Source: JACDHG01 sp963811585 (GTDB lineage: Bacteria > Actinomycetota > Actinomycetes > Propionibacteriales > Nocardioidaceae). Taken from it: 64,000 bases of DNA. Every line of letters begins with the position of its first letter. Position 1 is the first letter of the stretch. Location of the stretch: NCBI GenBank assembly GCA_963811585.1, contig CAWERR010000006.1:806001-870000 (forward strand). Direction: 5' to 3'. The notes under the pieces are model-generated. The model did not search any database. It was not told the DNA's origin and worked only from the letters and a program-made list of their open reading frames with translations. The translations under genes and the position numbers were made by a program. Below, piece after piece: positions 16,136-25,318 of the stretch.

Positions 16136-17404
16136 TCAGTAGAGGCGGACCGGAAGCTGGTCGACGGTGTAGACGATGGACAGGTCGCGGAAGGTCAGCT
16201 CGTCAGGCTCAACCGCGAGCCGCAGCTTCGGGAACCGGCAGGCCAGCGCGGGAAACGCGGTCCGCAGCTCCATCTTCGCCAGCTCAGCGCCGATGCAGCG
16301 GTGGAAGCCATGGCCGAAAGCGAGGTGCGGCGTCGGCCGCCGCTCCGGGTCGAAGCTATCCATCTCCGGGCCGAGCTGGCCGTCGCGGCTTGCCCCACTG
16401 AGCGAACAGATAACGACGTCACCTGCGGCTACCCGGTGGCCGAACAGCTCCATGTCGCTGCGGACGAACCGAGGGAACCCAATCTGTACGACGGACAAGT
16501 AACGCAACATCTCGTCGACGGTCTTGTCGGCCGACCCGGGATCGATGCGCAGCCGGTCGAAGTGTTCGCGGTCCTGGAGCAGCAGCATCGTGCCGAGCGC
16601 CAGCATGCTCGCCGTCGTCTCATAGCCACCGGTGAAGAGCCCGTCGGCGAGACCGCCGACCTCGAGGTCGTCGACCTCGTCGCCGTGGTCCTTGATGATG
16701 CGACCGATCAGGCCGTCGCCGGGGTTGGCGCGTTGCTTGCGCGCGGCCTCCATCAGGATCTCGCGCGAGTCGGAGACCGCTCCGAATGCGCCGACTCCAC
16801 CCTTGGAGACGTCGAAGCGGCCACGCCCGAGCTCCTGGAACCCCTCCAGCTCCTCGGGGGGCAGCCCGAGCAGCTCGCAGATCACCAGGAACGGGATCGG
16901 GAAGGCGAACTCGTCGACCAGGTCGACAACCGGCCCCTTCTCCGCAAGCACATCGAGCCGCTCCTCGACGATCTCAGCGATCCGCGGCCCGAGCTGATGC
17001 AGCCGCCGCATCGTGAACTCAGGAGTCAGCAGCTTCCGAAGACGGGTGTGGTCGGGCGGGTCGGTGAAGCCCAGCCCCCCGATGTACTGGTCCTTGCCGG
17101 CCTGGTCTCGCGCGATCATCGGCCGGATGTCGTTGCTGTAGCTCGTCGTGTCGGCCAACACCGTCGTCGTCTCGGCGTAGCCGGAGACGAGCCAGATGCT
17201 CCGGCCGAAGTAGCGGGCCATCCGGGTCACCGGCGCGGCATCCCGGGTCGCGCCGAGCCGCTCGACCGGGTCGAGGACGTTGCGCTGCAGCGGATACCGC
17301 AGCGAACGCGGCACCAGCGTGACGTTCGCCAGGCTGCCCCGGGCCGTGGCGCGGGACAGCAGTCCCCGCCCGAGCCGCGTGGCCAGCGTGGCCGTCATAC
17401 GCAC
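16136..17404 (-). CDS. cytochrome P450
   Basis: A 422-residue soluble bacterial P450 monooxygenase. Key features are the I-helix oxygen-binding motif GGYETTAS, an ExxR-like segment in the K helix (DEMLRYLS, unusual at this position), and the heme-ligating cysteine loop FGHGFHRCIGAELAKMEL. An early LGFTDPPDHTRLRKLL segment is the standard C-helix region. The start is GTG 17404 with a G-rich site about 11 bases upstream; ATG 17398 is the alternative. No ferredoxin or reductase gene is adjacent, so redox partners and substrate are unknown. It stands alone between dusB and the repeat array. Confidence 0.93.
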   Translation of the reverse strand: MRMTATLATRLGRGLLSRATARGSLANVTLVPRSLRYPLQRNVLDPVERLGATRDAAPVTRMARYFGRSIWLVSGYAETTTVLADTTSYSNDIRPMIARDQAGKDQYIGGLGFTDPPDHTRLRKLLTPEFTMRRLHQLGPRIAEIVEERLDVLAEKGPVVDLVDEFAFPIPFLVICELLGLPPEELEGFQELGRGRFDVSKGGVGAFGAVSDSREILMEAARKQRANPGDGLIGRIIKDHGDEVDDLEVGGLADGLFTGGYETTASMLALGTMLLLQDREHFDRLRIDPGSADKTVDEMLRYLSVVQIGFPRFVRSDMELFGHRVAAGDVVICSLSGASRDGQLGPEMDSFDPERRPTPHLAFGHGFHRCIGAELAKMELRTAFPALACRFPKLRLAVEPDELTFRDLSIVYTVDQLPVRLY

Positions 17405-17412
17405 GATGTCAT

Positions 17413-18535
17413 CTACCCCCCGGATACGCCGGACTCGGCGGCGGCATCGATGACCATGTCATCGCGGCCGTCGAGCCACCTGTCAGGCAAGGACACCTTA
17501 CGCGGGCTCCCCTGCCGACCACGGGGATTTCCGAGCTCTGCAACCGGAAACGGCTCTGAGGGGTCGAGCCGGGATGAGCAGTATGTCGAGTGTCGCCAGC
17601 GTGTCGACAAGACCCAACGACTGCCGCAGCTCACCCCCGGCCGCGAACCCCTTCAGGTACCACGAGATGTGTTTGCGGAACTCCTTGCAGCCACGCTCCT
17701 CCCCCATCGAATCCACGAGCAGCTCTGCGTGCCGGCGCATCATCACCGCGACCTCCTCGAGCCGCGGCAGGGGCGGCGGCATCGCGTCGGTGAACGCCGC
17801 CGCCAGGTCGCGGAACAACCACGGGCGGCCGAGGCACCCCCGCCCCACGATGACGCCGGCGCAGCCCGTCTTGTCGATCATCGTCAAGGCGTCCGACGCC
17901 TCCCAGATGTCACCGTTGCCGAGCACGGGGATGTCGACGTGCTCGACCAGCTCAGCGATCGCGTCCCAGTCGGCCTCGCCGGAGTAGTGCTGCGCAGCGG
18001 TCCGCGCGTGCAGACCGATGGCAGCGCAGCCGGTCTCCTGCGCGATGCGGCCCGCCTCGAGGAAGGTCAGGTGCTCCTCGTCGATGCCTTTGCGGGTCTT
18101 CACCGTCACGGGTACGTCGTACGGGGTGGTGGCCGCGACGGTGGCTTCGAGGATGGCGGCCAGGAGGCGCCGCTTCCAGGGCAGAGCCGCCCCGCCTCCC
18201 TTCCGGGTCACCTTGGGCACGGGGCAGCCGAAGTTCAGGTCGATGTGCCCGACGCCGTACTCGGCGCAGAGGATCTCAGCGGCTCCGGCCATGTGCACGG
18301 GGTCGATGCCGTACAGCTGCACGGAGCGCACGGACTCTCCCGGGTCGAACGCGAGCATGGACAGTGTCGTCTCGTCCCGTTCGACGAGGCCGCGGCTGGT
18401 GATCATCTCGCAGACATACAGGCCCGCACCTTGCTCGCGGCACAGAGTCCGGTAGGCCACGTTCGTGACTCCGGCCATGGGGGCGAGGACGACGGGCGTG
18501 TCAACGGTGATGGGGCCGAGCTCCAAGGCCCCCAC
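17413..18535 (-). CDS. dusB: tRNA-dihydrouridine synthase (DusB type), one frameshift near the end
   Basis: A flavoenzyme that reduces uridines in the D-loop of tRNA. The TIM-barrel motifs are clear: LAPMAGVTNVAYR, the catalytic loop NFGCPVPKV with the active-site Cys, VKTRKGI, ARTAAQHYSG, IPVLGNGDIW and VIVGRGCLGRPWLF. The frame continues to 17498 after DILLIPARP, but a shift of one base near 17570 gives LDPSEPFPVAELGNPRGR and a stop at 17413, which looks like the true C-terminus. The start is probably GTG 18535, which leaves 18 bases to the preceding lipoprotein gene; an ATG at 18601 would overlap it. Confidence 0.88.
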
Positions 18536-18552
18536 TGCGCCGGTCCGGCCGC

Positions 18553-19170
18553 TTAGGGCGATGGCCACGAGATCGGGTCGGCGTTGTCGGCGGCGCGCCA
18601 CTGCACTTCGCTGATCGTGCCGTGCTTGGGGGCCAGCATGACCATGCAGACCTCGGCCTTCTTGGGTTTCTTGAACTTCTCGGGAAGCGGGTCGTAGTCG
18701 CAGCGCTCGTACGTCGATCCGAACTCGACAGGAGGCACGACGGTGGTCTCGGAGACGGCGCCGTACAGCGTAAGCGGCTGTCCGGAGAGGTCGCCGTCGC
18801 CGACGTTCTTGACCGTTGCCTTGACGTAGTAGACGTTTGACTTGCGGTCCGCGGCGTCAAGGTCGAACGCCTTCAGGTCCTTGATCTTGCCCTTCATGAT
18901 CGACGTGACCGTCAACGCGATGAGCGAGTCGTGCTTGGCGTTCGCCTTGAATTGGACAGTCGCCGTGTCGTCCAGTTTCAGCTGCGTGCCGGGGGCGGTC
19001 GTTCCGTCGTCGAGCGTCGTCGCGTCGGTCGGGGCGGATGGCGTTGCGTCGCCGTTCGGCGAGTCCGAATCGCTGCAGCCGGCCAGCGTCATACCAGCGA
19101 CCAGAGCGAGGGCGACGGAGCGCCGCACCAACCCGAACTGCACACCTCTCAGCGTCATCACGCGGCCCAT
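18553..19170 (-). CDS. lipoprotein, DUF4352-like fold possible
   Basis: About 205 residues. After MTLRGVQFGLVRRSVALALV the lipobox LAGC marks a lipidated Cys, followed by a Ser/Thr/Asp-rich linker. The rest is a beta-sandwich-like domain (FKANAKHDSLIALTVTSI, SNVYYVKATVKNVGDG, PLTLYGA, VCMVMLAPKHGTISEVQW) resembling telokin-like/DUF4352 secreted domains. The function is unknown. The start is ATG 19170 or 19158; the open frame further upstream lacks signal-peptide character. It probably forms a unit with dusB. Confidence 0.8.
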   Translation of the reverse strand: MGRVMTLRGVQFGLVRRSVALALVAGMTLAGCSDSDSPNGDATPSAPTDATTLDDGTTAPGTQLKLDDTATVQFKANAKHDSLIALTVTSIMKGKIKDLKAFDLDAADRKSNVYYVKATVKNVGDGDLSGQPLTLYGAVSETTVVPPVEFGSTYERCDYDPLPEKFKKPKKAEVCMVMLAPKHGTISEVQWRAADNADPISWPSP

Positions 19171-19222
19171 TGTGCCGGTCCGCGTGCCTGAACTCGCGCA
19201 CCCCGCCCCTCGCACCCCGCAA

Positions 19223-19264
19223 CGTCCGTGCAACTGAGCGCTATCGCGACCAGTTGCACGGACG
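19223..19264 (-). terminator. 13-bp perfect hairpin after glyS, related to repeat family A
   Basis: CGTCCGTGCAACT (19223-19235) and AGTTGCACGGACG (19252-19264) are perfect inverted copies with a 16-base loop. It lies 27 bases downstream of the glyS stop on its strand. The outer CGTCCGTGCAA sequence is shared with the 55489 repeat unit, so it may be a family A derivative that now serves as a terminator. Confidence 0.65.
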
Positions 19265-19291
19265 CAAGACCTGGGTACGACGTGATTGTCG

Positions 19292-20677
19292 TCAGCAGCC
19301 GACGAGTCGCTCGGCGAAATAGGCCATGACCTTGTCAAGGCTGACGCGGTCTTGCTTCATGCTGTCGCGCTCGCGGATCGTGACGGCATTGTCGTCGAGC
19401 GTGTCGAAGTCGACGGTCACGCAGTACGGCGTACCGATCTCGTCCTGCCTGCGGTAGCGGCGCCCGATCGCGCCCGCGTCGTCGAAGTCGACGTTCCAGC
19501 TGCCACGCAGCTCGGCCGCCAACGCCTTCGCCTTCGGCGACAGGTCCGGGTTGCGCGACAACGGCAGGACGGCGGCCTTGACCGGCGCCAGCCGCGGGTC
19601 GAGCCGCAACACCGTGCGCTTGTCGACTCCCCCCTTGGCGTTGGGAGCTTCGTCTTCGGCGTAGGCGTCGATGAGGAACGCCATCACCGAGCGGGTGAGA
19701 CCGGCGGCCGGCTCGATGACGTACGGCGTCCAGCGTTCGTTGGTGGCCTGGTCGAAGTAGCTGAGGTCCTGGCCTGAGGCCGCACTGTGGGCCTTCAGGT
19801 CGAAGTCGAAGCGGTTGGCGATGCCTTCGAGCTCGTCGAACTCGCGGCCCGGCAGGTCGAAGCGGTACTCGATGTCGACCGTCCGCTTGGAGTAGTGCGA
19901 CAGCTTCTCGGCGGGGTGCTCGAGGTGGCGCAGGTTGTTGCGGTCGATGCCGAGGCCGACATACCAGTCAGTGCGGAGGTCGATCCAGGTCTGGTGCCAC
20001 TCCTCGTCGGTGCCGGGCTCGACGAAGAACTCCATCTCCATCTGCTCGAACTCGCGGGTGCGGAAGATGAAGTTGCCAGGCGTGATCTCGTTGCGGAAGC
20101 TCTTGCCCGTCTGGGCGATCCCGAAGGGCGGCTTCTTGCGCGAAGCGTTCATCACGTTGGCGAAGTTGAGGAAGATGCCTTGCGCGGTCTCGGGACGCAG
20201 GTAGTGGAGCCCGGACTCGTCCTCGATCACGCCAAGGTAGGTCTTGAGCATGCCGTTGAACGGGCGTGGCTCGGTCCACGCGCCACGGGTGCCGCAGTTC
20301 GGGCAGGCCACGACGGCGAGGTCGACGTCGTCGGGGTTGTCGATCCCCTTCTTCGACGCCACCGCCTCCTGCAGGTGGTCGGCGCGGAACCGCTTGTGGC
20401 AGCTCTGACACTCGGTCAGCGGGTCAGTGAAGGTCGCGAGGTGGCCCGAGGCCTCCCAGGTCTTCGTCGGCAGGATCACTGACGAGTCGAGCCCGACGAC
20501 GTCTTCGCGTGAGGTGACGGTGGAGCGCCACCACTGGCGCTTGATGTTTTCCTTGAGCTCGACGCCAAGCGGACCGTAGTCCCAGGCGGAGCGGGTGCCC
20601 CCGTAAATCTCGCCACACGGGAACACGAACCCGCGGCGTTTGCAGAGGCTGACGATGTTGTCGATGGCACTCGCCAT
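19292..20677 (-). CDS. glyS: glycyl-tRNA synthetase (single-chain, dimeric type)
   Basis: A 461-residue class II synthetase of the archaeal/eukaryotic-like alpha2 type used by actinobacteria. It charges tRNA-Gly. Motif 1 is near SAWDYGPLGVELKENIK, a four-Cys zinc site is CQSCHKRF plus CPNCGTRGAW, motif 2 is FRNEITPGNFIFRTREFEQ and motif 3 is AAGLTRSVMAFL. The C-terminal anticodon-binding domain begins near LAPVKAAVLPLSRN. ATG 20677 is chosen because GGAG lies at a good distance; the in-frame ATG 15 bases upstream is the alternative. Confidence 0.96.
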   Translation of the reverse strand: MASAIDNIVSLCKRRGFVFPCGEIYGGTRSAWDYGPLGVELKENIKRQWWRSTVTSREDVVGLDSSVILPTKTWEASGHLATFTDPLTECQSCHKRFRADHLQEAVASKKGIDNPDDVDLAVVACPNCGTRGAWTEPRPFNGMLKTYLGVIEDESGLHYLRPETAQGIFLNFANVMNASRKKPPFGIAQTGKSFRNEITPGNFIFRTREFEQMEMEFFVEPGTDEEWHQTWIDLRTDWYVGLGIDRNNLRHLEHPAEKLSHYSKRTVDIEYRFDLPGREFDELEGIANRFDFDLKAHSAASGQDLSYFDQATNERWTPYVIEPAAGLTRSVMAFLIDAYAEDEAPNAKGGVDKRTVLRLDPRLAPVKAAVLPLSRNPDLSPKAKALAAELRGSWNVDFDDAGAIGRRYRRQDEIGTPYCVTVDFDTLDDNAVTIRERDSMKQDRVSLDKVMAYFAERLVGC

Positions 20678-20750
20678 GAGAGGGATCTCCATCCGGCTGG
20701 CAGTCGGCGGTCAACCTCCCGATGTGGGAGGCAGGCACCAGAGTACTGCC

Positions 20751-20860
20751 ATCGGCGGTCGAGCGGACATTCGCCGGTCGAGCGGACATTCGCCGGTCGA
20801 GCGCGGATTCGCCGGTCGAGCGCAGATTCGCCGGTCGAGCGCAGATTCGCCGGTCGAGCT
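20751..20860. repeat. 19-bp tandem repeat, about 5.7 copies
   Basis: The unit ATTCGCCGGTCGAGCGCAG varies only in its last four bases (GGAC, GCGG, GCAG). The run begins with a partial copy and merges at its right end into a family B palindrome, because each unit contains CGGTCGAGC. It lies between the glyS start and the PepSY gene, so it probably grew by slippage from one dispersed repeat arm. Confidence 0.85.
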
Positions 20861-20941
20861 TGTCGAGACCCTCGTGATCTCGACAGGCTCGATCACCGTG
20901 GAGTCAGCTTGTCGAGACCGCTGATCTCGACGGACTCAATC
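20852..20941. repeat. dispersed palindromic repeat family B, copy 1
   Basis: GGTCGAGCTTGTCGAGACC (20852-20870) is followed by GATCTCGACAGGCTCGATCA and a second weaker pair ending at 20941. The halves are inverted copies, so a hairpin can form. It lies 21 bases downstream of the PepSY stop codon. Confidence 0.8.
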
Positions 20942-20961
20942 AGCCTGACTCTCCAGCGGGC

Positions 20962-21282
20962 TCAGTCGTCGGTTTCGCCGGCGTCCTCGCCCTCAGAGCT
21001 GACGACGTTGAAGTCCTGGTCGAGCTGGACGTCAGTCTCGCCACCACCGGGCAGCGTGACCTCGACCTCGTAGTAGCTCTCTTCGTCGCCTACCTCGGTG
21101 TCGGTCACCGTGCCGCCGCCAGTGTGCTCCAGCGCGGCGGCCGAAGCCTTGTCGAGCGCGTCGCCGGTGATCGGCTGCTCAGCGTCATCCCCGCCGCCGG
21201 TCGCAGCCGCGACGCCTGCTCCGGCTGCAACTATCGCCACCGTCGCGGCGGCGAGGGCGGACCATTTGGTCTTGCTCTTCAT
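20962..21282 (-). CDS. small exported PepSY-domain protein
   Basis: A 106-residue protein with an N-terminal signal or anchor (SALAAATVAIVAAGAGVAAA) and a PepSY-like domain: ITGDALDKASAAALEHTGGG, TDTEVGDEESYYEVEVTL and VQLDQDFNVV. PepSY proteins act outside the membrane, often as peptidase inhibitors or as part of signal-transduction systems. The C-terminus is very acidic. No two-component system is adjacent, so its partner is unknown. A GAGATCG site precedes ATG 21282. Confidence 0.82.
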   Translation of the reverse strand: MKSKTKWSALAAATVAIVAAGAGVAAATGGGDDAEQPITGDALDKASAAALEHTGGGTVTDTEVGDEESYYEVEVTLPGGGETDVQLDQDFNVVSSEGEDAGETDD

Positions 21283-21395
21283 CGCGATCTCCTCGTCGGA
21301 CTGGCGACTTCACCAGTCGATCGGCTACGAAACAACTGTGGCAGGCACCGGCTGAACCCACGCTGAACGAGCCCAATGGCGCGCGGATTGCCTGT

Positions 21396-21728
21396 TCAGG
21401 TGACCCGCGGGATCGACCGGTTGCCCTGGTCTCCCGGCTCGGCTCCTTCGCCGGCGAGGATCTCAAAAGCTGAAGGCTCGTCAACGGCACACGACAGGAG
21501 CGGGACGACCGTCACCTTGACGTCGTACGACGACAGCGCCCGGCGGTAGGAACCCACGTCTGCCCACCGGGTCGTGAGCACCCACAGGCTGGTGTCGTCG
21601 ACCGCCCGGCCGACCGATCCGCCGACGAAACCCGGCTTGGCGGCGAGCCCGTCCAGGCAGGTGCCCAGCTCGGCCCGGGCGCGACCCGCGAGGTCGTCGT
21701 CGTAATGGAACCGCGAGATGACCAGCAT
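21396..21728 (-). CDS. antibiotic biosynthesis monooxygenase-like (ABM, ferredoxin-fold) protein
   Basis: A 110-residue protein with the small alpha/beta barrel pattern of ABM/dimeric ferredoxin-fold proteins: VISRFHYDDDLAGRARAEL, KPGFVGGSVGRAVDD, LWVLTTRWADVGSYRRALSS. Members are small oxygenases, heme-handling proteins or have no known reaction. No substrate can be inferred. Divergent from the PAP2 gene. Confidence 0.75.
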   Translation of the reverse strand: MLVISRFHYDDDLAGRARAELGTCLDGLAAKPGFVGGSVGRAVDDTSLWVLTTRWADVGSYRRALSSYDVKVTVVPLLSCAVDEPSAFEILAGEGAEPGDQGNRSIPRVT

Positions 21729-21837
21729 CCCTCGTATGCTCTCAGCAAGGCGTCGTCGTCATTGCATCGAGGTGTTGTGGCGGCGACGGGGTGCGCCAGG
21801 GTCACGAGCGACCGGCGGGAAGGCAGAAAGGGCTGAG

Positions 21838-22848
21838 ATGGGGGACGTGCAGGTGGCCGAGGCGACCGCACCGGAGGTCGCGGGATTCACCTCCCGAGGG
21901 GCCCGGGCGATCGCCATGACGGTGTACCTGATTGTGCTGCTTGCCTGGATCTGGAGGGTGGGCGTACCGACCGACACACTGCAGATCTTCGTCTGGATCT
22001 GGGCGGCCGCGATCGCGTGGAACGTGCAAGCCCCGAAGCGGCACCACCTGGGGTTCGTCCGCGACTGGTGGCTCCCTCTGGTCGTGCTGCTCGTCTACCT
22101 CTACAGCCGCGGCTTCGCTGACGAGATCGGTCTCTTCAGCGTGCACTTCACCTCGCCCATCGCGATCGACCGCTGGCTCTTCGACGGCGCCCTCCCGAGC
22201 CAGTACCTGCAGGACCGGTGGTGTGGCGACACATGCAACTACTACGTGCCGCCGCGGTGGTACGACGTCGCGCTCACAGCGGTCTACTACTCGCACTTCT
22301 TGGTCGCTCCGACCGTTGCTTTCGTCCTGTGGGTGCGCAACCGGGCGACCTGGATCCACTTCATGCGTCGCTATCTCACCATCAACATCGTCGGCCTGAT
22401 CGGCTACATCACAGTGCCGATGGCGCCCCCGTGGATGGCCAGCGACTTCGGTCTGATCGACGGTGGTGTTGCTCGCCTCACCGGCCGAGGTTGGTCCGAG
22501 ATCGGCCTAGGCGGCTTCCACCAGGCGCTCGCCGACGTCGGCAACCCGACTGCTGCGATGCCGTCACTGCACGCCGGCATCGCCGCGCTGGTGGCGATGT
22601 ACGCCGTCCAACGACTCCGCTCCCCCTGGCGATGGCTCCTGCTCGCCTACCCGCTCGTGATGTCTCTGATGCTCGTCTACTACGGCGAGCACTACGTCAT
22701 CGACCTCATCGCGGGATGGCTGGTCGCCATCGCAGTGCTGGCGGGGTGCACCGCCTGGGAACGCTTGTTTGGTCGACGTGGGACAGATCAGCCGCAAGAC
22801 GCGGTGCCGTCGCAGCGGCTGGCCGACGCCGACCACCGCTCGACCTAG
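21838..22848 (+). CDS. PAP2-superfamily integral membrane phosphatase/transferase
   Basis: A 336-residue polytopic membrane protein with six or so helices. The PAP2 catalytic motifs are NPTAAMPSLHAGIAAL (PSxH) and YYGEHYVIDLIAGWL (H and D of the third motif). It resembles actinobacterial phosphatidate/inositol-phosphate transferases of the AUR1-like group. The start is ATG 21838, preceded by AAAGGG; the open frame before it is not coding. Ten bases separate it from the next gene, so the two are probably cotranscribed. Confidence 0.88.
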   Translation: MGDVQVAEATAPEVAGFTSRGARAIAMTVYLIVLLAWIWRVGVPTDTLQIFVWIWAAAIAWNVQAPKRHHLGFVRDWWLPLVVLLVYLYSRGFADEIGLFSVHFTSPIAIDRWLFDGALPSQYLQDRWCGDTCNYYVPPRWYDVALTAVYYSHFLVAPTVAFVLWVRNRATWIHFMRRYLTINIVGLIGYITVPMAPPWMASDFGLIDGGVARLTGRGWSEIGLGGFHQALADVGNPTAAMPSLHAGIAALVAMYAVQRLRSPWRWLLLAYPLVMSLMLVYYGEHYVIDLIAGWLVAIAVLAGCTAWERLFGRRGTDQPQDAVPSQRLADADHRST

Positions 22849-22857
22849 GATGAGGCA

Positions 22858-23217
22858 GTGACCACCTCGAACCCGCGTCGCTCCGGCAATCCTGCGAAGC
22901 GGGCAGCCACGCCCACACCGACACCGGCGACCAGTGGCTGGCGCGCCCGGCTCGACGACCGCAGCCGCGCGGTGCTGCTGCGGCTGTCCCAGCTCCCCAA
23001 GCTCGTCATCCCTGCCGTGATGCTCGCGCTGATGCTGACGGGTCTGGCCGCTCCTGTTCCGGTGGCGCTGGTCGCGCTGGCGATCGTCGCGTTGTTCGTC
23101 GGATGGCTCGCCGTGCTGTCGTGGCCGGTACTCGACACCAAGGGCAGGTTCGTGCGCGGCCTGATGCTTGGACTGGTAATCGGCTCAGGCGTCGCCCGCG
23201 TCAACGGGTGGCTCTGA
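22858..23217 (+). CDS. small membrane protein, possibly DUF6703
   Basis: A 119-residue protein with a Pro/Thr-rich cytoplasmic start, two adjacent hydrophobic helices (LVIPAVMLALMLTGLAA and VALVALAIVALFVGWLAVL) and a third weak one near the end. It looks like a short actinobacterial membrane protein family that I recall as DUF6703, with moderate certainty. It starts at GTG 22858. Its 3' end overlaps the convergent PH-domain gene by 33 bases. Confidence 0.75.
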   Translation: MTTSNPRRSGNPAKRAATPTPTPATSGWRARLDDRSRAVLLRLSQLPKLVIPAVMLALMLTGLAAPVPVALVALAIVALFVGWLAVLSWPVLDTKGRFVRGLMLGLVIGSGVARVNGWL

Positions 23218-24677
23218 CACCGCTGCGTACCCGGAGCTCGAATCGACAGGGACTCTGTGGGCCCGAGCCCGCTCGGCTAGTTCACCAACCAGGCCAGCCG
23301 CCTCTGCGACATCGCGGTGCTGAGCAGTCCAGCGGCTGACCCCCTTCGGCATGTCGAGGTAGACCGTCGCGAGGCCGAGTCGACGCTGCAGCGGGCCCTG
23401 CTCGGCCGACACACTCTGCGTGCGGGCGTATGGCACGTAGGCGCGAGCACGCCGCCACCGACCCTGCAGGGTCACCGCTCCATGGGGGTGCAGCACGACG
23501 CCGAGGAACGGCCCGCTCCACGGGTCGAGGCGTCGCACTCGCGGGCCTGGACGGCGTACGTCGCCACCGTCGAGATCGACTCCCGTGATCGACCAGACCA
23601 AAGCCAGGGCCTCGGCGCGGTCGGCGACCGGCATCAGGGACGCGGCATGCGTGGCGTCTGCCGCGCCCGCCACATCGACCTCGACCCGCGCCCAGCCGAA
23701 CCGTCGCCACAGCAGGGCTCCTCGATCCGGACGCCCTGGATGCGGTCGATGTCGATGGTCCGGTTGGTCGGTCGACGTCAGCCCGGCTCGGGTCCGGATC
23801 CCGGTCGGCGTCCGCATCAGCCGGAAGTCGGCGTCCCGCAGGACCGCCGTGATCTGCTTGCGCAGCTGCGACCAGGATCGCGATCGTCGACCGGCAGGAT
23901 CCCGGTCAGCCCCGCCAGCGAGCGCCTTCCGGCCCCACCAGATCAGGCCGCGCACGACCACCAGGCCGACGAGCCACAGCGACGAACAGCAGCAGCACGC
24001 CGAGCGCCGTCGAGCAGGTTCGCTTTGATCAGCCGCCTGGTGTCGACGTGGCCGATCAGCGCGTCTCGGGAGGCGGGGACAGGCTCGGCCGTCCGTGCTG
24101 CCGGACGCACCGAGGTATGCCGCAGGATCTCCTCACGCAGCGCCCACGCGTCGGCGCGCCGAGATAGGACGAGATGCGACGGACGCTCGCTCGCCGGCGG
24201 CCATCTCTAGTCGCACGACCGCAAGGCCGATGAGACCGGGCAAGAATGGCTGGTTGACGTCGACCGACTGCACCCGCTTGAGCCGGACCTGGCTGCGCTG
24301 CCGGACGATACAGGCCGCGGTGGTACAGCAGCGTGCCCGGGCTCTGCCAGGCTCCTCGACGATCGCGAAGCCGGTGACTCGCCACGACAGCCAGGCGCCC
24401 GCGACGGCCACGACGGCGACCGCCAGCACGATCAAGCGCCCTGGCCAGCACAGTCAGGCTCGGCGTCCCCGTGCAGCGCATCCCACACGTACCGAAGCCG
24501 CTCGAGATCGTCCTTGAACGCCTGAGCGCGATCGCGTGGCCGCGCCGATCATCCGCCAGGAGTCCAACAGGGGAGACAGCGGATGCAGCCGACGCAGCTG
24601 ACTGGCTGTCACCTCGGGCAGTGCAGCGGCGTCACCTACCGGCTGCTCACCTTGGAGAACGGTCTCGTCGAAGTCAT
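23185..24677 (-). pseudogene. YdbT-like PH-domain membrane protein, heavily frameshifted
   Basis: About 497 codons of a bacterial PH (bPH2) protein. Recognisable pieces are TASQLRRLHPLSPLLDSWRM, then VLAVAVVAVAGAWLSWRVTG (membrane helix), VRQRSQVRLKRVQSVDVNQP, LIGLAVVRLEMAAGE, and the C-terminal QGRWRRARAYVPYARTQSV with LQRRLGLATVYLDMPKG. They lie in different frames with several internal stops in between, so at least five or six shifts exist. ATG 24677 overlaps the stop of the upstream PH gene (ATGA), showing translational coupling. YdbS/YdbT pairs are linked to stress resistance in other bacteria; the exact role is unknown. Confidence 0.7.
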
Positions 24678-25192
24678 AGCCCTGCTGCCGGGGCCTCGCC
24701 CTTGGCCGCGAGCCGGTCGCGCAACTGCCGTGCGCCACGTCGGCCGGGAGGCCCGGGATCGTCGCGTCGGTCGGCGCCGATGCCGTGACGAGTTGACACG
24801 GTGGCGATGCCCAGTCGCTGCGCGACCGGGTTGGCCGACACCTCGATGACCTGCATCCGTCCGTACGGCACGACCGACAGCTGGCGCTGCAGCCGACCGT
24901 GGCTGACCAGCAGGTCCTGCTCGCGCTCGGCGTACCGCCACGATGCGACAGTCCGCGGTATGAGGAACCAGGCGATGGCCGAGGCCACCAGGACAACCAG
25001 ACCGGGCGCCATCAGCCACCACGTGCCCCCCGACTCTGGAAGCCGGCGAGGACGGCCCACACGCAGAAGCCGAGACCGATGGCGGCGCACACGGCCGCGG
25101 GGATTCGCCGCTCAGTCACCAGGGCGTGCGAGACCGGCTGCCAGTCGAGATCGGGGTCGGCGAAGATGCGGATCCCCCGTTGTGTCGTCCAC
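24674..25192 (-). pseudogene. YdbS-like PH-domain membrane protein, frameshifted
   Basis: About 172 codons. From GTG 25192 the pieces are GIRIFADPDLDWQPVSHAL and RIPAAVCAAIGLGFCVWAVL, then WWLMAPGLVVLVASAIAWFL (second membrane helix) and the PH-fold part LLVSHGRLQRQLSVVPYGRM, NPVAQRLGIATV and TDATIPGLPADVA, ending at 24674. Breaks occur in the GGGGG at the start, near 25028 and near 24800-24720. Two membrane helices followed by one PH domain match YdbS. It is translationally coupled to the downstream YdbT-like gene. Confidence 0.7.
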
Positions 25193-25224
25193 CTAACCAG
25201 CGTAATGCGGCCCGATCCTCCGCC

Positions 25225-25271
25225 GATCGAGCCTGTCGAGATCTCCCGGTGATCGAGCCTGTCGAGATCCC
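25225..25271. repeat. dispersed palindromic repeat family B, copy 2
   Basis: GATCGAGCCTGTCGAGATC occurs twice in direct order within this stretch. It lies between the PH-domain gene start and the znu promoter, nine bases upstream of the -35 box. Confidence 0.75.
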
Positions 25272-25279
25272 AATCTGAG

Positions 25280-25318
25280 TTGACAATGGTTTTCAGTTCA
25301 GTTGATAATCGTTTTCAT
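25280..25318 (+). promoter_or_regulatory. znu promoter with two Zur boxes
   Basis: TTGACA (25280-25285) and GATAAT (25304-25309) with an 18-base spacer form a near-consensus promoter. Two palindromes of Zur-box type overlap it: TTGACAATGGTTTTCAG (25280-25296) covers the -35 and TTGATAATCGTTTTCAT (25302-25318) covers the -10. Their starts are 22 bases apart, two helical turns, so two repressor dimers would bind on one face. Transcription should start at or next to ATG 25317, giving a leaderless mRNA repressed when zinc is sufficient. Confidence 0.85.

Noticed and set aside
16301..18556. 751-codon + strand frame opposite the P450 and dusB genes
   Set aside because: Antisense to two well supported genes; composition is an artefact of GC bias.
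20751..20860. Possible CRISPR array
   Set aside because: Units are contiguous 19-bp copies without spacers, and no cas genes are nearby.
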